From the NCBI GenBank assembly GCA_045614025.1, contig JAZLCE010000028.1, positions 1 through 64,000 of the forward strand: a DNA stretch of 64,000 nt, read 5' to 3'. Under the pieces are notes generated by a model. That model did not search any database and was not told the origin of the DNA. It saw nothing but the letters and a program-made list of their open reading frames with translations. Positions 1 to 7,379 of this stretch are shown piece after piece. Numbering within the stretch: the first letter of the stretch is position 1; each line of letters opens with the position of its first letter. The stretch comes from RGIG4140 sp045614025. GTDB lineage: Bacteria > Pseudomonadota > Alphaproteobacteria > CAAHEQ01 > UBA3637. The position numbers and the translations under genes were made by a program.

Positions 1-351
1 ATAATAAAAAGAAAAGGTCTTTTTTTGATCTTCAGTTATATCGTTTGTTAAAAGTTCAACTTCAGAGATTTCTTTTCGATTGATTTGTTTTCGTGTATAA
101 TGCTCAATGCCAGCTCTTTGTGCCGCATGAAGGATAAAATCTAATTTGCTTCGGGATACGAGACATGGTTTAAATAAAATTCCTCCATGTTTTCCAGGAA
201 AAATTGATTTTTCTTTATTAATAATGGTTTGATAGTCTTTGGGCGTTAATTCTTTTTTAGGTTGAGGCCAAACATTTTTTTTTATAAAACTGTGATTTTC
301 TAACAGATTTTTGACTTCATTTTGTGAGTATGCTGTATGAGTTTCAATCAT
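1..351 (-). CDS. Hypothetical protein, 3' end cut by window edge
   Basis: An open frame reads leftwards from an ATG at 351-349 to the window edge, 117 codons without a stop. I translated it by eye. It starts MIETHTAYSQ and later contains FPGKHGGILF and a basic stretch around YTRKQINRKE. There is no signal peptide or membrane segment and I do not recognise the family. No strong Shine-Dalgarno sequence precedes the ATG. It is the first gene of an accessory stretch of orphan genes, separated from the next gene by about 290 bases. The stop codon and true length lie outside the window. Confidence 0.55.
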   Translation of the reverse strand, partial: MIETHTAYSQNEVKNLLENHSFIKKNVWPQPKKELTPKDYQTIINKEKSIFPGKHGGILFKPCLVSRSKLDFILHAAQRAGIEHYTRKQINRKEISEVELLTNDITEDQKKTFSFYY

Positions 352-523
352 TACTTATATCCTAAAAAAAATTATGCATTTTATATTGAAAGAATATATT
401 TTTTATATTTAAAAATCAAGTAATTTTCTTTGCGATTAGCTGAACGAGTGAATGTTATTCTATGGATATGTCACTCTAATCGTGTAGACTAAGTCATATT
501 CTTTGGATATAAAATGCACATGT

Positions 524-552
524 TTGACACATTAAAATCAAAATGATATAAT
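524..552 (+). promoter_or_regulatory. Consensus sigma-70 promoter
   Basis: TTGACA at 524-529 and TATAAT at 547-552 are separated by 17 bases, a perfect match to the housekeeping consensus. The predicted start is near 559. Only about 35 bases follow before the intrinsic terminator at 593-618, so most transcripts should be very short unless the terminator is bypassed to reach the small gene at 638. Confidence 0.75.
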
Positions 553-592
553 TGCATTTAATAAAAGTTAATTAACATGAAATACATTTGAC

Positions 593-618
593 AACTGCCT
601 AATTCAGGCAGTTTTTTT
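593..618 (+). terminator. Intrinsic terminator or attenuator upstream of the 61-aa gene
   Basis: An 8-bp stem (AACTGCCT paired with AGGCAGTT, five-base loop) is followed by a run of seven T. It lies between the consensus promoter at 524-552 and the gene at 638. No plus-strand gene lies upstream, so it either ends a small RNA of about 60 nt or attenuates the downstream gene. A four-codon reading frame (ATG at 577, Met-Lys-Tyr-Ile-stop) sits in the leader without a clear ribosome site. Confidence 0.7.
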
Positions 619-637
619 ATTAAGAAAGGGAAATAAA

Positions 638-823
638 ATGATTTTTGATTTATATAAAGCCCATCAAATTATGAAAAGCCCTAAATATGGATATTTTGGC
701 AAACTACTGCAATTAAGAAAAACAGGACTCACTTATAAAGAAATTTATAAATTTGTAGACCTTTATTTAGAACTATATCCCGATACACCTTTTAAAACTT
801 TTAAACCAGATAGTGAGAAATAA
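638..823 (+). CDS. Small hypothetical protein (61 aa)
   Basis: This short frame has a good ribosome site (AAGAAAGGG about 8 bases before the ATG) and lies just after a promoter and terminator pair. The product is 61 residues, rich in Lys and Tyr, with an amphipathic-looking middle (LLQLRKTGLTYKEIYKFVD). That segment could be a small helical DNA- or protein-binding fold, but I recognise no family. There is no signal peptide. It may be expressed only when the upstream terminator is read through. The ribosome site argues that it is a real gene; the lack of recognisable homology keeps confidence moderate. Confidence 0.45.
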   Translation: MIFDLYKAHQIMKSPKYGYFGKLLQLRKTGLTYKEIYKFVDLYLELYPDTPFKTFKPDSEK

Positions 824-842
824 TCTGTTACATAATGTAACG

Positions 843-874
843 CTTTTTTTCGAGTGGGACCCACTCGGAAAAAG
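843..874. repeat. Long inverted repeat after the 61-aa gene
   Basis: CGAGTGGG and CCCACTCG face each other across one base, and flanking T and A tracts extend the pairing to about 15 bp with one bulge. The T run lies before the stem and the A run after it on both strands, so it is not a canonical intrinsic terminator in either direction. It may be an mRNA 3' stabilising hairpin or a protein-binding site. Confidence 0.5.
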
Positions 875-902
875 GAAATAAATTATTATCCAAGAAAAGT
901 AA

Positions 903-1307
903 TCAATTACAGATTGTTTTACCTGTTGGTTTTGTTCGACACCGGATGATATTGCCTTGCTCATCTTTATATACGGTGGTACCAGAAAAGTTGGTTCTTG
1001 CTTTTATAGTGTTCCCATTATTATCTTTGAAAGTTGTTACCCCAATGGAATTTGTTTTAGATTTTATAACTGTTCCTTCATTATCTTTATATATGATGTT
1101 TCCAAAGGAATCTCTTCGTGAAGTGCCAACTCTCCCGTAATTATCTTTATGAGTTGTTACCCCCAAAGAATTGGTGGTGGATTTGACAACGCGCCCATTG
1201 TCATCCTTACAAATGCGAACACCTAATGAATTTGTACGACAGATAATTTCTCCAAAACTTGGTATAGAAATCAAAGCAATAAGTAACGCCAAAATGGATA
1301 TTTTCAT
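903..1307 (-). CDS. Secreted protein of five 20-residue tandem repeats
   Basis: The start is placed at 1307 because AAAGGG stands 6-7 bases upstream and the protein then opens with a clean signal peptide (MKISILALLIALISIPSFG); longer in-frame starts lack both. The mature part of about 115 residues is almost entirely repeats of 20 residues with pattern TNSxGxxxxKDxxGxxxxxx, five copies plus a partial sixth ending in Cys-Asn. At DNA level the 60-bp period is visible as variants of TTATCTTTAT recurring at about 961, 1021, 1081, 1141 and 1201. Cys residues lie near both ends of the repeat block and could pair in the periplasm. I recognise no family. A secreted or periplasmic beta-type repeat protein is an inference from the repeat pattern. 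Confidence 0.6.
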   Translation of the reverse strand: MKISILALLIALISIPSFGEIICRTNSLGVRICKDDNGRVVKSTTNSLGVTTHKDNYGRVGTSRRDSFGNIIYKDNEGTVIKSKTNSIGVTTFKDNNGNTIKARTNFSGTTVYKDEQGNIIRCRTKPTGKTICN

Positions 1308-1493
1308 CTTTAAACCCTTTCTTTTACCCCATTTGATTAATATATGGATAAACATATCATATTTTAAACTAATAATCTAGTTGTTTTTAAATATTATTTA
1401 ATGCATTAGAGTGTTTGAAGATTGAGAAATTTATTCTGTTTAAATAAATAAAATAGGGGTTATAATGTCATTAATATGTGTTTTTTACAAATA

Positions 1494-1522
1494 TTGACAG
1501 ATAAAATAAAATATACTATACT
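1494..1522 (+). promoter_or_regulatory. Sigma-70 promoter for the 165-aa membrane protein
   Basis: TTGACA (1494-1499) and TATACT (1517-1522) are 17 bases apart. The predicted start near 1529 leaves a leader of about 25 bases to the ATG at 1555. Confidence 0.75.
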
Positions 1523-1554
1523 GCATGATAAGATAACAAATTAGGAGTAAGAAA

Positions 1555-2052
1555 ATGGAACTTTCAACACTAGAATTATTAAGAACAACATCTATGATAG
1601 GTCTAGCCGCCAGTGCTACATCAACACTTTATCAATTAGGAGCTGCAGTATATCATCATAAAAACAAGACGATTAGAGATGCTGATACATGGCGTGGTCA
1701 TACAACTTATATATATGAATACCCATTTGCTTTATCAAAAGCAAAAAAAGCTAGCGTTGTTATGGGATTATTTTTGATAGGTGCTTTGTCTTCAAATTAC
1801 TTTGTTAATGATATGAAAGATAATACGCAAATGACATGTGTTGATATCAAATATGCGCAAAAGTCAGAAGATTGTGATTGCTTTTTATTAGACACAGATA
1901 ATAATCCTAAAACAGTTGAATATATTGGTTATGCTCCATCTTCAGTTGAAAATATGGCACAACGACAAAATGTTGGTGGAGTGAAAGTTGGTACTTCTAT
2001 GAATATGGGTAAATGGATTTCATTTGTTCAGGGATTAGAACGGGTTGATTAG
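1555..2052 (+). CDS. Hypothetical membrane protein (165 aa)
   Basis: The gene has a strong ribosome site (TTAGGAGT, 7 bases before ATG) and a near-consensus promoter just upstream. Two hydrophobic segments are visible, roughly residues 13-32 and 65-84, with a basic loop between them (HHKNKTIRDADTWRGH). The remaining 80 residues are polar and contain a Cys-rich patch (EDCDCFLLD). This suggests a two-pass inner-membrane protein with an exported or cytoplasmic C-terminal domain; the topology is not decided by the sequence. I do not recognise the family. It stands alone between an orphan secreted protein and the tRNA-Ser region, in what may be an old insertion zone. Confidence 0.55.
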   Translation: MELSTLELLRTTSMIGLAASATSTLYQLGAAVYHHKNKTIRDADTWRGHTTYIYEYPFALSKAKKASVVMGLFLIGALSSNYFVNDMKDNTQMTCVDIKYAQKSEDCDCFLLDTDNNPKTVEYIGYAPSSVENMAQRQNVGGVKVGTSMNMGKWISFVQGLERVD

Positions 2053-2073
2053 TAAATATTTTTATACTGTATA

Positions 2074-2104
2074 GAAAAATCCCTTAAAGACAATGCGTTA
2101 AGGG
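2074..2104 (-). terminator. Hairpin with T-run on the minus strand
   Basis: CCCTTAA (2081-2087) pairs with TTAAGGG (2098-2104). Read on the minus strand the stem is followed by ATTTTTC, fitting an intrinsic terminator for minus-strand transcripts coming from the tRNA-Ser side. It may also protect the 3' end of the 165-aa gene mRNA. Confidence 0.45.
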
Positions 2105-2191
2105 AAACATGATACCTCTAGTCAGACGAGAAAATAAAAATACCAGAAAATAAGCAATAAAAGATCCACTAAATTCAATGAATTAAGGGGA

Positions 2192-2294
2192 TAATGGCGG
2201 ATGGGGTGAGATTGTAAATTGCAGAAGCAATTTATCCCTCAAAAAACTTCGGGACCGGCTAACGCCGTCGCGTCACAAGTGCTGCCGAACTCAC
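2192..2294 (-). repeat. Split copy of the tRNA-Ser 3' end (T-loop interrupted by 72 nt)
   Basis: Bases 2192-2213 repeat 2363-2384 exactly (22 bp), the part of tRNA-Ser from the T-loop through the CCA end and 3 bases beyond. After a 72-base insert (2214-2285) the next nine bases, 2286-2294, again match the tRNA (2385-2393), giving the other half of the T-arm. On the minus strand this reads GTGAGTTCG, then the insert, then AATCTCAC and the acceptor 3' strand with CCA. The insert is GC-rich for this genome and can fold: AAATTGC/GCAATTT at 2216-2233, a TTCGG/CCGAA pair, and a CGGC/GCCG hairpin. Candidates are a mobile-element attachment scar, a decayed tRNA, or a structured RNA. Confidence 0.6.
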
Positions 2295-2334
2295 ATCTAC
2301 CCGTTCGTTCTTCTCTTATCCTCTTTATCATGCC

Positions 2335-2363
2335 ATAAAAAAAAGCTCCCAAAAGGAGCTTTT
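2335..2363 (-). terminator. Intrinsic terminator of tRNA-Ser
   Basis: On the minus strand AAAAGCTCC and GGAGCTTTT form a 9-bp stem followed by a further T run, immediately downstream of the tRNA-Ser CCA end. Confidence 0.8.
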
Positions 2364-2365
2364 AA

Positions 2366-2455
2366 TGGCGGATGGGGTGAGATTCGAACTCACGGTGGAG
2401 TTACCCCCACGCCGGTTTTCAAGACCGGAGCCTTAAACCACTCGACCACCCATCC
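2366..2455 (-). tRNA. tRNA-Ser(UGA)
   Basis: The 90-nt gene includes an encoded CCA (complement of 2366-2368). The acceptor stem is GGATGGG/CCCATCC. The anticodon stem CCGGT/ACCGG encloses loop CTTGAAA with anticodon TGA. The long variable arm (GTGGGGGTAACTCCAC) is typical of class II serine tRNAs, and the T-arm GTGAG-TTCGAAT-CTCAC is intact. It has its own promoter and terminator. Its 3' end is duplicated at 2192-2213, see the split copy there. Confidence 0.97.
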
Positions 2456-2469
2456 AGTCGATAAATTTA

Positions 2470-2497
2470 ACTATACACGAAAAAAATAAAAAATCAA
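2470..2497 (-). promoter_or_regulatory. Promoter of tRNA-Ser
   Basis: On the minus strand TTGATT (complement of 2492-2497) and TATAGT (complement of 2470-2475) are 16 bases apart, with the -10 element about 15 bases before the tRNA 5' end. Confidence 0.6.
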
Positions 2498-2555
2498 GTG
2501 CTTTTTTAAAAAAAATGTATTATATTATAAAAAAAAGCAGAAAAAAGGGCTAAAT

Positions 2556-3785
2556 ATGAAACAAAAAAACAAATTTTTAACAATTATTTCAACAACTTGT
2601 GTGTTTTTAAATATTTTTTTTGCATCGCCTTGTATTTTTGCAGCTGACTCATTAAATGCAAGTGCTACTCAAGATTTTGAAAAGTGGAAGAAAGATTTTA
2701 AAGAAACTGCTTTAAGTCAAGGTGTGAAAAAATCTAATTTAAACAAGGTGTTATCTGAAGTAAAGTTGCTTAAAAATGTGTTAGATTCAGATAAAAAACA
2801 ATCTGAATTTTTGCTTTCTTTTTGGGACTATACAACAAGAACATTATCCGAATCGCGAATTAAAAAAGGACGCGAAATTTTAAAGCAAAATCAAGCATTT
2901 CTAAAATCAATGGAAGAAAAGTATAAAGTTCCATCTTCTTATTTGGTTGCTTTTTGGGGGCTTGAAACGAATTATGGTCTTTTTAAAGGGAATATTAAAA
3001 CTTTTGATGCTCTGGCAACGCTATCATTTGATAAACGCCGCCGTTCTTTTTTTACAAGAGAGTTTATAACGCTTTTAAAATTAATGGATGAAGGTGAAAC
3101 AACAAAATTTTATGGTTCTTGGGCAGGAGCTTTTGGTAATTTTCAATTTATGCCAACAACTTATGCTGCTTATGCGGTTGATGCCGATGGAGATGGTAAA
3201 AAAGATGTGATTAATTCTTTGCCAGATGCGTTTTCTTCTGCGGCGAATTATTTAAGCAAGATGGGATGGAAACAAGAAGAGCCATGGGGAAGGGAGGTTT
3301 CCTTTTCTAAAAAGTTGGATTGGAATAAAGTTTCCCAAAAACAAACAAGAAAGGTTTCTGAGTGGATTAAATTAGGGATTAACCCTATTTTATCTGTTTC
3401 AGATAAAGAAAAGGATTTTGAAGCAAAGTTAGTTCTTCCAATGGGATATAATGGGCCAAAGTTTTTAGTTTATTCGAATTTTGACAGGATTTTAAGATGG
3501 AATAACTCTGTTTTATATGCCTTATCTGTTGGATTATTATCGGATATGTTGCAAGATAAAAATTTTAAACTTTATGCAAAACATAAAAATGAAAAAATTT
3601 CGATTAAAGATATTGAAAGAATTCAAATTTTATTATCACAAAAAGGCCTTTATGAAGGTAAAGCAGATGGAATTTTAGGAAAAGACACAAGAAAAAGCAT
3701 TCAAATTTATCAAAAAAGAAAAGGATTGCCTCAAGATGGGTATCCTTCTGTTCAACTTATCAAAAAATTAACGAAAGAGAAATAA
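2556..3785 (+). CDS. mltB: MltB-family lytic murein transglycosylase with peptidoglycan-binding domain
   Basis: This periplasmic enzyme cleaves the MurNAc-GlcNAc bond of peptidoglycan to leave 1,6-anhydro-MurNAc ends. A signal peptide covers about residues 1-30. The SLT_2-type catalytic domain spans about 35-325, with the catalytic Glu at 137 in the GLETNYG motif and the family stretch GSWAGAFGNFQFMPTT. A C-terminal PG_binding_1 module occupies about 345-405 (GLYEGKADGILG...RKSIQIYQ). At 409 residues the length fits the family's two-domain form. AAAAAGGG precedes the ATG. It leads a run of three wall genes, one base from rlpA. The N-terminus has no lipobox, so it is probably soluble. Confidence 0.92.
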   Translation: MKQKNKFLTIISTTCVFLNIFFASPCIFAADSLNASATQDFEKWKKDFKETALSQGVKKSNLNKVLSEVKLLKNVLDSDKKQSEFLLSFWDYTTRTLSESRIKKGREILKQNQAFLKSMEEKYKVPSSYLVAFWGLETNYGLFKGNIKTFDALATLSFDKRRRSFFTREFITLLKLMDEGETTKFYGSWAGAFGNFQFMPTTYAAYAVDADGDGKKDVINSLPDAFSSAANYLSKMGWKQEEPWGREVSFSKKLDWNKVSQKQTRKVSEWIKLGINPILSVSDKEKDFEAKLVLPMGYNGPKFLVYSNFDRILRWNNSVLYALSVGLLSDMLQDKNFKLYAKHKNEKISIKDIERIQILLSQKGLYEGKADGILGKDTRKSIQIYQKRKGLPQDGYPSVQLIKKLTKEK

Positions 3786-3786
3786 A

Positions 3787-4650
3787 ATGAAACTTCGCCA
3801 ATCGTTTTTTTTAATATTGCCATTGTTTTTATGTTCTTGCACAGATAATGGATTATTGGTGCGTTCAAATGGGCAATATTTGCCTCAGGATGAAAATAAT
3901 ATTTATATGGTTGGTGAAAGTTATGAAATTCAAGGAGAAATGTTTACACCAGCTGAAGATTATACGTATATTGAAGAAGGATATGCTGGTTGGTTTGAAT
4001 ATGATAAAAATCACCCTGTAACACAAAATGGTGAAACATATAAAAAAGAGGTGTTTTCTGGGATGCACCGCACTTTGCCGTTACCTTCTCTTGTTAAAGT
4101 AACCAATCTTGAAAATAATGAGGCGGTTATTGTGCGCGTTAATGAACGTGGCCCAATGGTTAAAAATAGGATCATAGATGTTTCAAAAGAAGCTGCTGAT
4201 GTTTTAAAACTAAATAAAGATGGCTCCACAAAAGTTTTGGTGGAAATTATGGCCATTGAAAGCCAAAATTTAAAACAAGAATTGCTTCAAAAAGAAGCTA
4301 AAGATGCTATGGCAAATAGTAAAATTGTTTTAAGCCCTTGGCAACCGGCTCCTGCAGTAACAATAAAAGAAACAACGCCAAAAGAAGATGATATTATTTA
4401 TAGCAATAAGCAACATGAAAAAAGTTTTGGATATGTGATTCAAATTGGGGCTTTTCGAGATGAAAACAGGGCGCTTATGCTTCAAAATGCTTTAAAAGAA
4501 TATCATACTTTTATTGTTCAAAAGAATGTGAATGGAATGATTTTAAATTGCGTTCAAATTGGTGGATTAAAAACGAAAAAAGAAGCCTTAATCAGTCTTG
4601 ACAAACTAAAGTCATCAGGTTATTCTGATGCCAGAATAATGAGCAAATAA
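3787..4650 (+). CDS. rlpA: RlpA-like septal lipoprotein with SPOR domain
   Basis: An N-terminal hydrophobic stretch ends in FLCSC, a lipobox with Cys18, so this is an outer-membrane lipoprotein. A double-psi beta-barrel covers about residues 60-160 with family landmarks NGETY, GMHRTLPLPS and VRVNERGP. The C-terminal SPOR domain (about 215-287, starting FGYVIQIGAF) binds denuded glycan strands at the septum. RlpA of Pseudomonas is a lytic transglycosylase acting on such strands. The usual Asp of VNDRGP is Glu here, while the His of MHRTLP and the Glu of NGE remain. It follows mltB by one base and precedes the carboxypeptidase by 14. Activity is therefore likely but not certain. Confidence 0.88.
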   Translation: MKLRQSFFLILPLFLCSCTDNGLLVRSNGQYLPQDENNIYMVGESYEIQGEMFTPAEDYTYIEEGYAGWFEYDKNHPVTQNGETYKKEVFSGMHRTLPLPSLVKVTNLENNEAVIVRVNERGPMVKNRIIDVSKEAADVLKLNKDGSTKVLVEIMAIESQNLKQELLQKEAKDAMANSKIVLSPWQPAPAVTIKETTPKEDDIIYSNKQHEKSFGYVIQIGAFRDENRALMLQNALKEYHTFIVQKNVNGMILNCVQIGGLKTKKEALISLDKLKSSGYSDARIMSK

Positions 4651-4664
4651 TAATGAGGTAATAA

Positions 4665-5789
4665 ATGAAAAAAATCTTAATTTTCCCTTTGATGAGTGCA
4701 CTTTTATTTTCTGTTTCAGCTCAAGCTTTTGAAACAAAAGCAACAAACGCTTTGTTATTAGATGGCGATACAGGTTCTATTTTATTTGAAAAAGAATCTG
4801 ATATTCCTATGCCACCAGCTTCAATGAGTAAATTGATGACAGTATATGTTATTTTTGAAGCTTTGAAAGAGGGAAGATTGTCTATGGACGATGAATTTGT
4901 TGTTTCTGAAAATGCTTGGCGCACAGGTGGGGCCACAAGCGGGGGATCAACAATGTTTTTAAACCCTGGCGAAAAGGTTAAGATTAAAGATTTATTAAGA
5001 GGTATTATCATTCAATCTGGAAATGATGCTTGCATCACTGTTGCTGAAAATTTTGCAGGATCTGAAAGTGCTTTTGCTGAAGTTTTGAATGAAAAAGCAA
5101 AAGAAATTGGTTTAACAGGGTCAACTTTTAAAAATGCAACAGGGTTGCCAAATCCAAATCATCGCATGACAGCAGCTGATTTAGCTAAATTAGCCCAAGT
5201 ATTGATCCAAAAATTCCCTGAATATTATTCTATTTTTTCAGAAAAAGAATTTACTTATAATGGGATTAGACAAGACAATAGAAACCCTCTTTTATATCGT
5301 GTAGGGGGCGCAGATGGATTAAAAACAGGGCACACAATTGAATCAGGCTATGGATTAACAGGTGCTTTAAAAACAACAGATGGGCGTCGATTAATTTTAG
5401 TTGTGAATGGGTTAAAATCAATTAGAGAACGTGATGAGGAATCTTCAAAACTTGCAACCTATGGTATGGCAGGATTTAAGGTAATTACTTTGATTTCAAA
5501 AGATAAAATAGTTGAAAAAATCCCTGTTTGGTTGGGTGCAGAAGATTTTGTTGAAGTGATCACAGATAAAGAAGTTAAAGTTACTTTGCCTCGTTCAAAA
5601 AAAGAACCAAAAGTTTCAATTGTTTATGATACTCCAGTTACAGCACCAATTAAAAAAGGAGACGTGTTAGCTCATTTGGTGATTAAAGATGAAAATATTA
5701 ACACTAAAGTCAATTTATTGGCAACAAAAGATATTGAAAAAGCAGGATATTTCAAACGCGTAAAACAAATTATTTTATCATGGTTTTAA
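4665..5789 (+). CDS. D-alanyl-D-alanine carboxypeptidase (PBP5/6 type, peptidase S11)
   Basis: The product removes the terminal D-Ala from peptidoglycan pentapeptides, limiting cross-linking. The signal peptide covers residues 1-21 (ending SAQA). All three penicillin-binding motifs are present: S53-M-S-K56, S118-G-N and K220-T-G. The C-terminal beta domain (about 275-350) is followed by a short amphipathic tail (KRVKQIILSWF) that in this family anchors the enzyme to the inner membrane from the periplasmic side. AATGAGGTAA precedes the ATG. It completes the wall-enzyme trio with mltB and rlpA, and its end lies next to the tmk start. Confidence 0.95.
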   Translation: MKKILIFPLMSALLFSVSAQAFETKATNALLLDGDTGSILFEKESDIPMPPASMSKLMTVYVIFEALKEGRLSMDDEFVVSENAWRTGGATSGGSTMFLNPGEKVKIKDLLRGIIIQSGNDACITVAENFAGSESAFAEVLNEKAKEIGLTGSTFKNATGLPNPNHRMTAADLAKLAQVLIQKFPEYYSIFSEKEFTYNGIRQDNRNPLLYRVGGADGLKTGHTIESGYGLTGALKTTDGRRLILVVNGLKSIRERDEESSKLATYGMAGFKVITLISKDKIVEKIPVWLGAEDFVEVITDKEVKVTLPRSKKEPKVSIVYDTPVTAPIKKGDVLAHLVIKDENINTKVNLLATKDIEKAGYFKRVKQIILSWF

Positions 5790-5791
5790 AA

Positions 5792-6451
5792 ATGGATAAG
5801 GGTATTTTTATAACATTTGAAGGTGGCGAAGGTTCTGGTAAATCAACGCAAATTAAGTTATTAAAAGAATATTTTGAAAAACAAGGAAAACAAATTGTTT
5901 TAACGCGCGAACCAGGTGGATCAGAAGGCGCTGAAGAAATTAGAAATCTTCTTTTAAAAGGCGGAACGGATCGTTGGGATAAAAAAACAGAAATCTTGCT
6001 TTTTTTAGCAGCCAGAAGAGATCATTTGGTTAAAAAGGTTTGGCCTGAATTAGAAAGTGGAAAAATTGTTCTTTCGGATCGTTTTCATGATAGCACAGTG
6101 GCTTACCAATGTTTTGGGTATGGCTATGATAAAGCTATTGAACAAGATATTTCTATGTTATATCAATTTATTTCTGATGGGTTTAAACCAGATTTAACAA
6201 TAGTGTTAAATATTGATCCTGAAAAAGGCATTTTAAGAAGCAAGAACCGTTTGGGAAATGATGAACAGCGCTTTGAATTAATGGATTTATCTTTTCACCA
6301 AAATATTCAAAAAGCTTTTTTAACATTGGCAGAAAAGGAACCGGAACGATTTATTGTGATTAATGCGGATCAATCTATTGAAGAAATTCATTTAGAAATT
6401 ATTAAGAAGTTAGAGGAACGATTGAATGCAAACGGCGCAAGAACAAATTAG
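5792..6451 (+). CDS. tmk: Thymidylate kinase
   Basis: It phosphorylates dTMP to dTDP in the dTTP pathway. The Walker A loop is EGGEGSGKST with Lys17, the DR(x) motif is LSDRFHDSTVAYQ, and the LID region is RSKNRLGNDEQRFE. The length of 219 residues is normal. I chose the ATG at 5792 because family members usually begin a few residues before FITFEG. An alternative ATG at 5780 would overlap dac by 10 bases; neither has a clear ribosome site, so translation is probably coupled to dac. The 3' end overlaps holB by 26 bases, the usual tmk-holB pairing. Confidence 0.94.
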   Translation: MDKGIFITFEGGEGSGKSTQIKLLKEYFEKQGKQIVLTREPGGSEGAEEIRNLLLKGGTDRWDKKTEILLFLAARRDHLVKKVWPELESGKIVLSDRFHDSTVAYQCFGYGYDKAIEQDISMLYQFISDGFKPDLTIVLNIDPEKGILRSKNRLGNDEQRFELMDLSFHQNIQKAFLTLAEKEPERFIVINADQSIEEIHLEIIKKLEERLNANGARTN

Positions 6452-7379
6452 TGCGGCCTTAAAGAACTCAAAAATCAGTGGATCTTGGCTTATTACAGGC
6501 CCTTTTGGAGTTGGGAAAAAAACATTTGCAAGATCTTTATGCTCTTTTTTAACCACTGGAAATTGGAATGAAAGTCAAAGTTTTAATCCAAATGTTAAAT
6601 GGATTGAATGTGATTTAACAGAGGAGGCTAAAAAAGAAATTCAAAAAATGATTTTGGCTGGCAAAGAAGTTGAATCAAATGCTAAAACAATGGCCAAAAA
6701 AAAGGAAATCACTGTGGATGATATTAGAGAAGGGATCAAATTTCTTTCTTTAAAATCAAGCGAAAATGAATATCGTGTTTTGGTTATTTCTTTAGCGGAA
6801 GATATGAATACCAATGCCGCGAATGCCTTGTTAAAAATGCTTGAAGAGCCGTTTCCCCGTAGCATTATTTTATTGCTTTGCCAAAATACAGGAAAGTTAT
6901 TGCCAACAATTGCTTCAAGATGTCGCAAAATTAAGATTCCTAAATTATCTTTTGAGAATATGATGGCAAAATTAAATGAAAAATTTCCTGGGGATCCTCA
7001 TCTGGATTTATTAGCCGAATTATCTGATGGTTCAATTGGCATGGCGATCAAAATCCATGAAAATGATGGGTTAAAAGTCTATCAAAAAATGACTTCTTTT
7101 TTTGTTCCTGTGCATCGCGTTGATATTCAAGCTTTAAATGATTTTGCAGACCTTGTATATAAAGATGAAAATATTTATTTTCTTTTCCAAACCTTTTTAT
7201 TAAATTGGTTAACTCAAAAAATTAAAGAAGAATATGATGTAAACAAAGAGTTAAGCGAAACCTTAATGGGTATATATGAAAACACAATCACTCTTTTTTC
7301 AAATGTTTCAACCATTTATCTTGATAGACGCCAAACAATTATGAATAGTATTTTAAGTATTTCAGAGGTGTTGTCATGA
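6426..7379 (+). CDS. holB: DNA polymerase III subunit delta-prime
   Basis: Part of the clamp-loader that places the beta sliding clamp on DNA. The N-terminal AAA+ fold has a P-loop GPFGVGKK at about 25-32. The sensor region reads ANALLKMLEEP, and the segment TIASRCRKIKIPKL carries the SRC motif that supplies the arginine finger to its neighbour. The cysteine cluster that binds zinc in the E. coli subunit is not apparent, and the polar insertion near residues 60-95 is unusually Lys-rich. Length is 317. The start lies inside tmk and the stop overlaps the next gene by ATGA, so translation is coupled on both sides. Confidence 0.9.
   Translation: MQTAQEQISAALKNSKISGSWLITGPFGVGKKTFARSLCSFLTTGNWNESQSFNPNVKWIECDLTEEAKKEIQKMILAGKEVESNAKTMAKKKEITVDDIREGIKFLSLKSSENEYRVLVISLAEDMNTNAANALLKMLEEPFPRSIILLLCQNTGKLLPTIASRCRKIKIPKLSFENMMAKLNEKFPGDPHLDLLAELSDGSIGMAIKIHENDGLKVYQKMTSFFVPVHRVDIQALNDFADLVYKDENIYFLFQTFLLNWLTQKIKEEYDVNKELSETLMGIYENTITLFSNVSTIYLDRRQTIMNSILSISEVLS

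Noticed and set aside
843..874. Intrinsic terminator for the 61-aa gene
   Set aside because: The T run precedes and the A run follows the stem on both strands, the opposite of what termination needs.
2080..2340. Permuted two-piece tmRNA or other classic structured RNA (6S, SRP RNA, RNase P RNA)
   Set aside because: I looked for a tag reading frame ending in Ala-Ala, the tmRNA T-arm with acceptor stem, the SRP GGAAG loop and RNase P core motifs; none are present on either strand. Only the tRNA-Ser-derived segments are recognisable.
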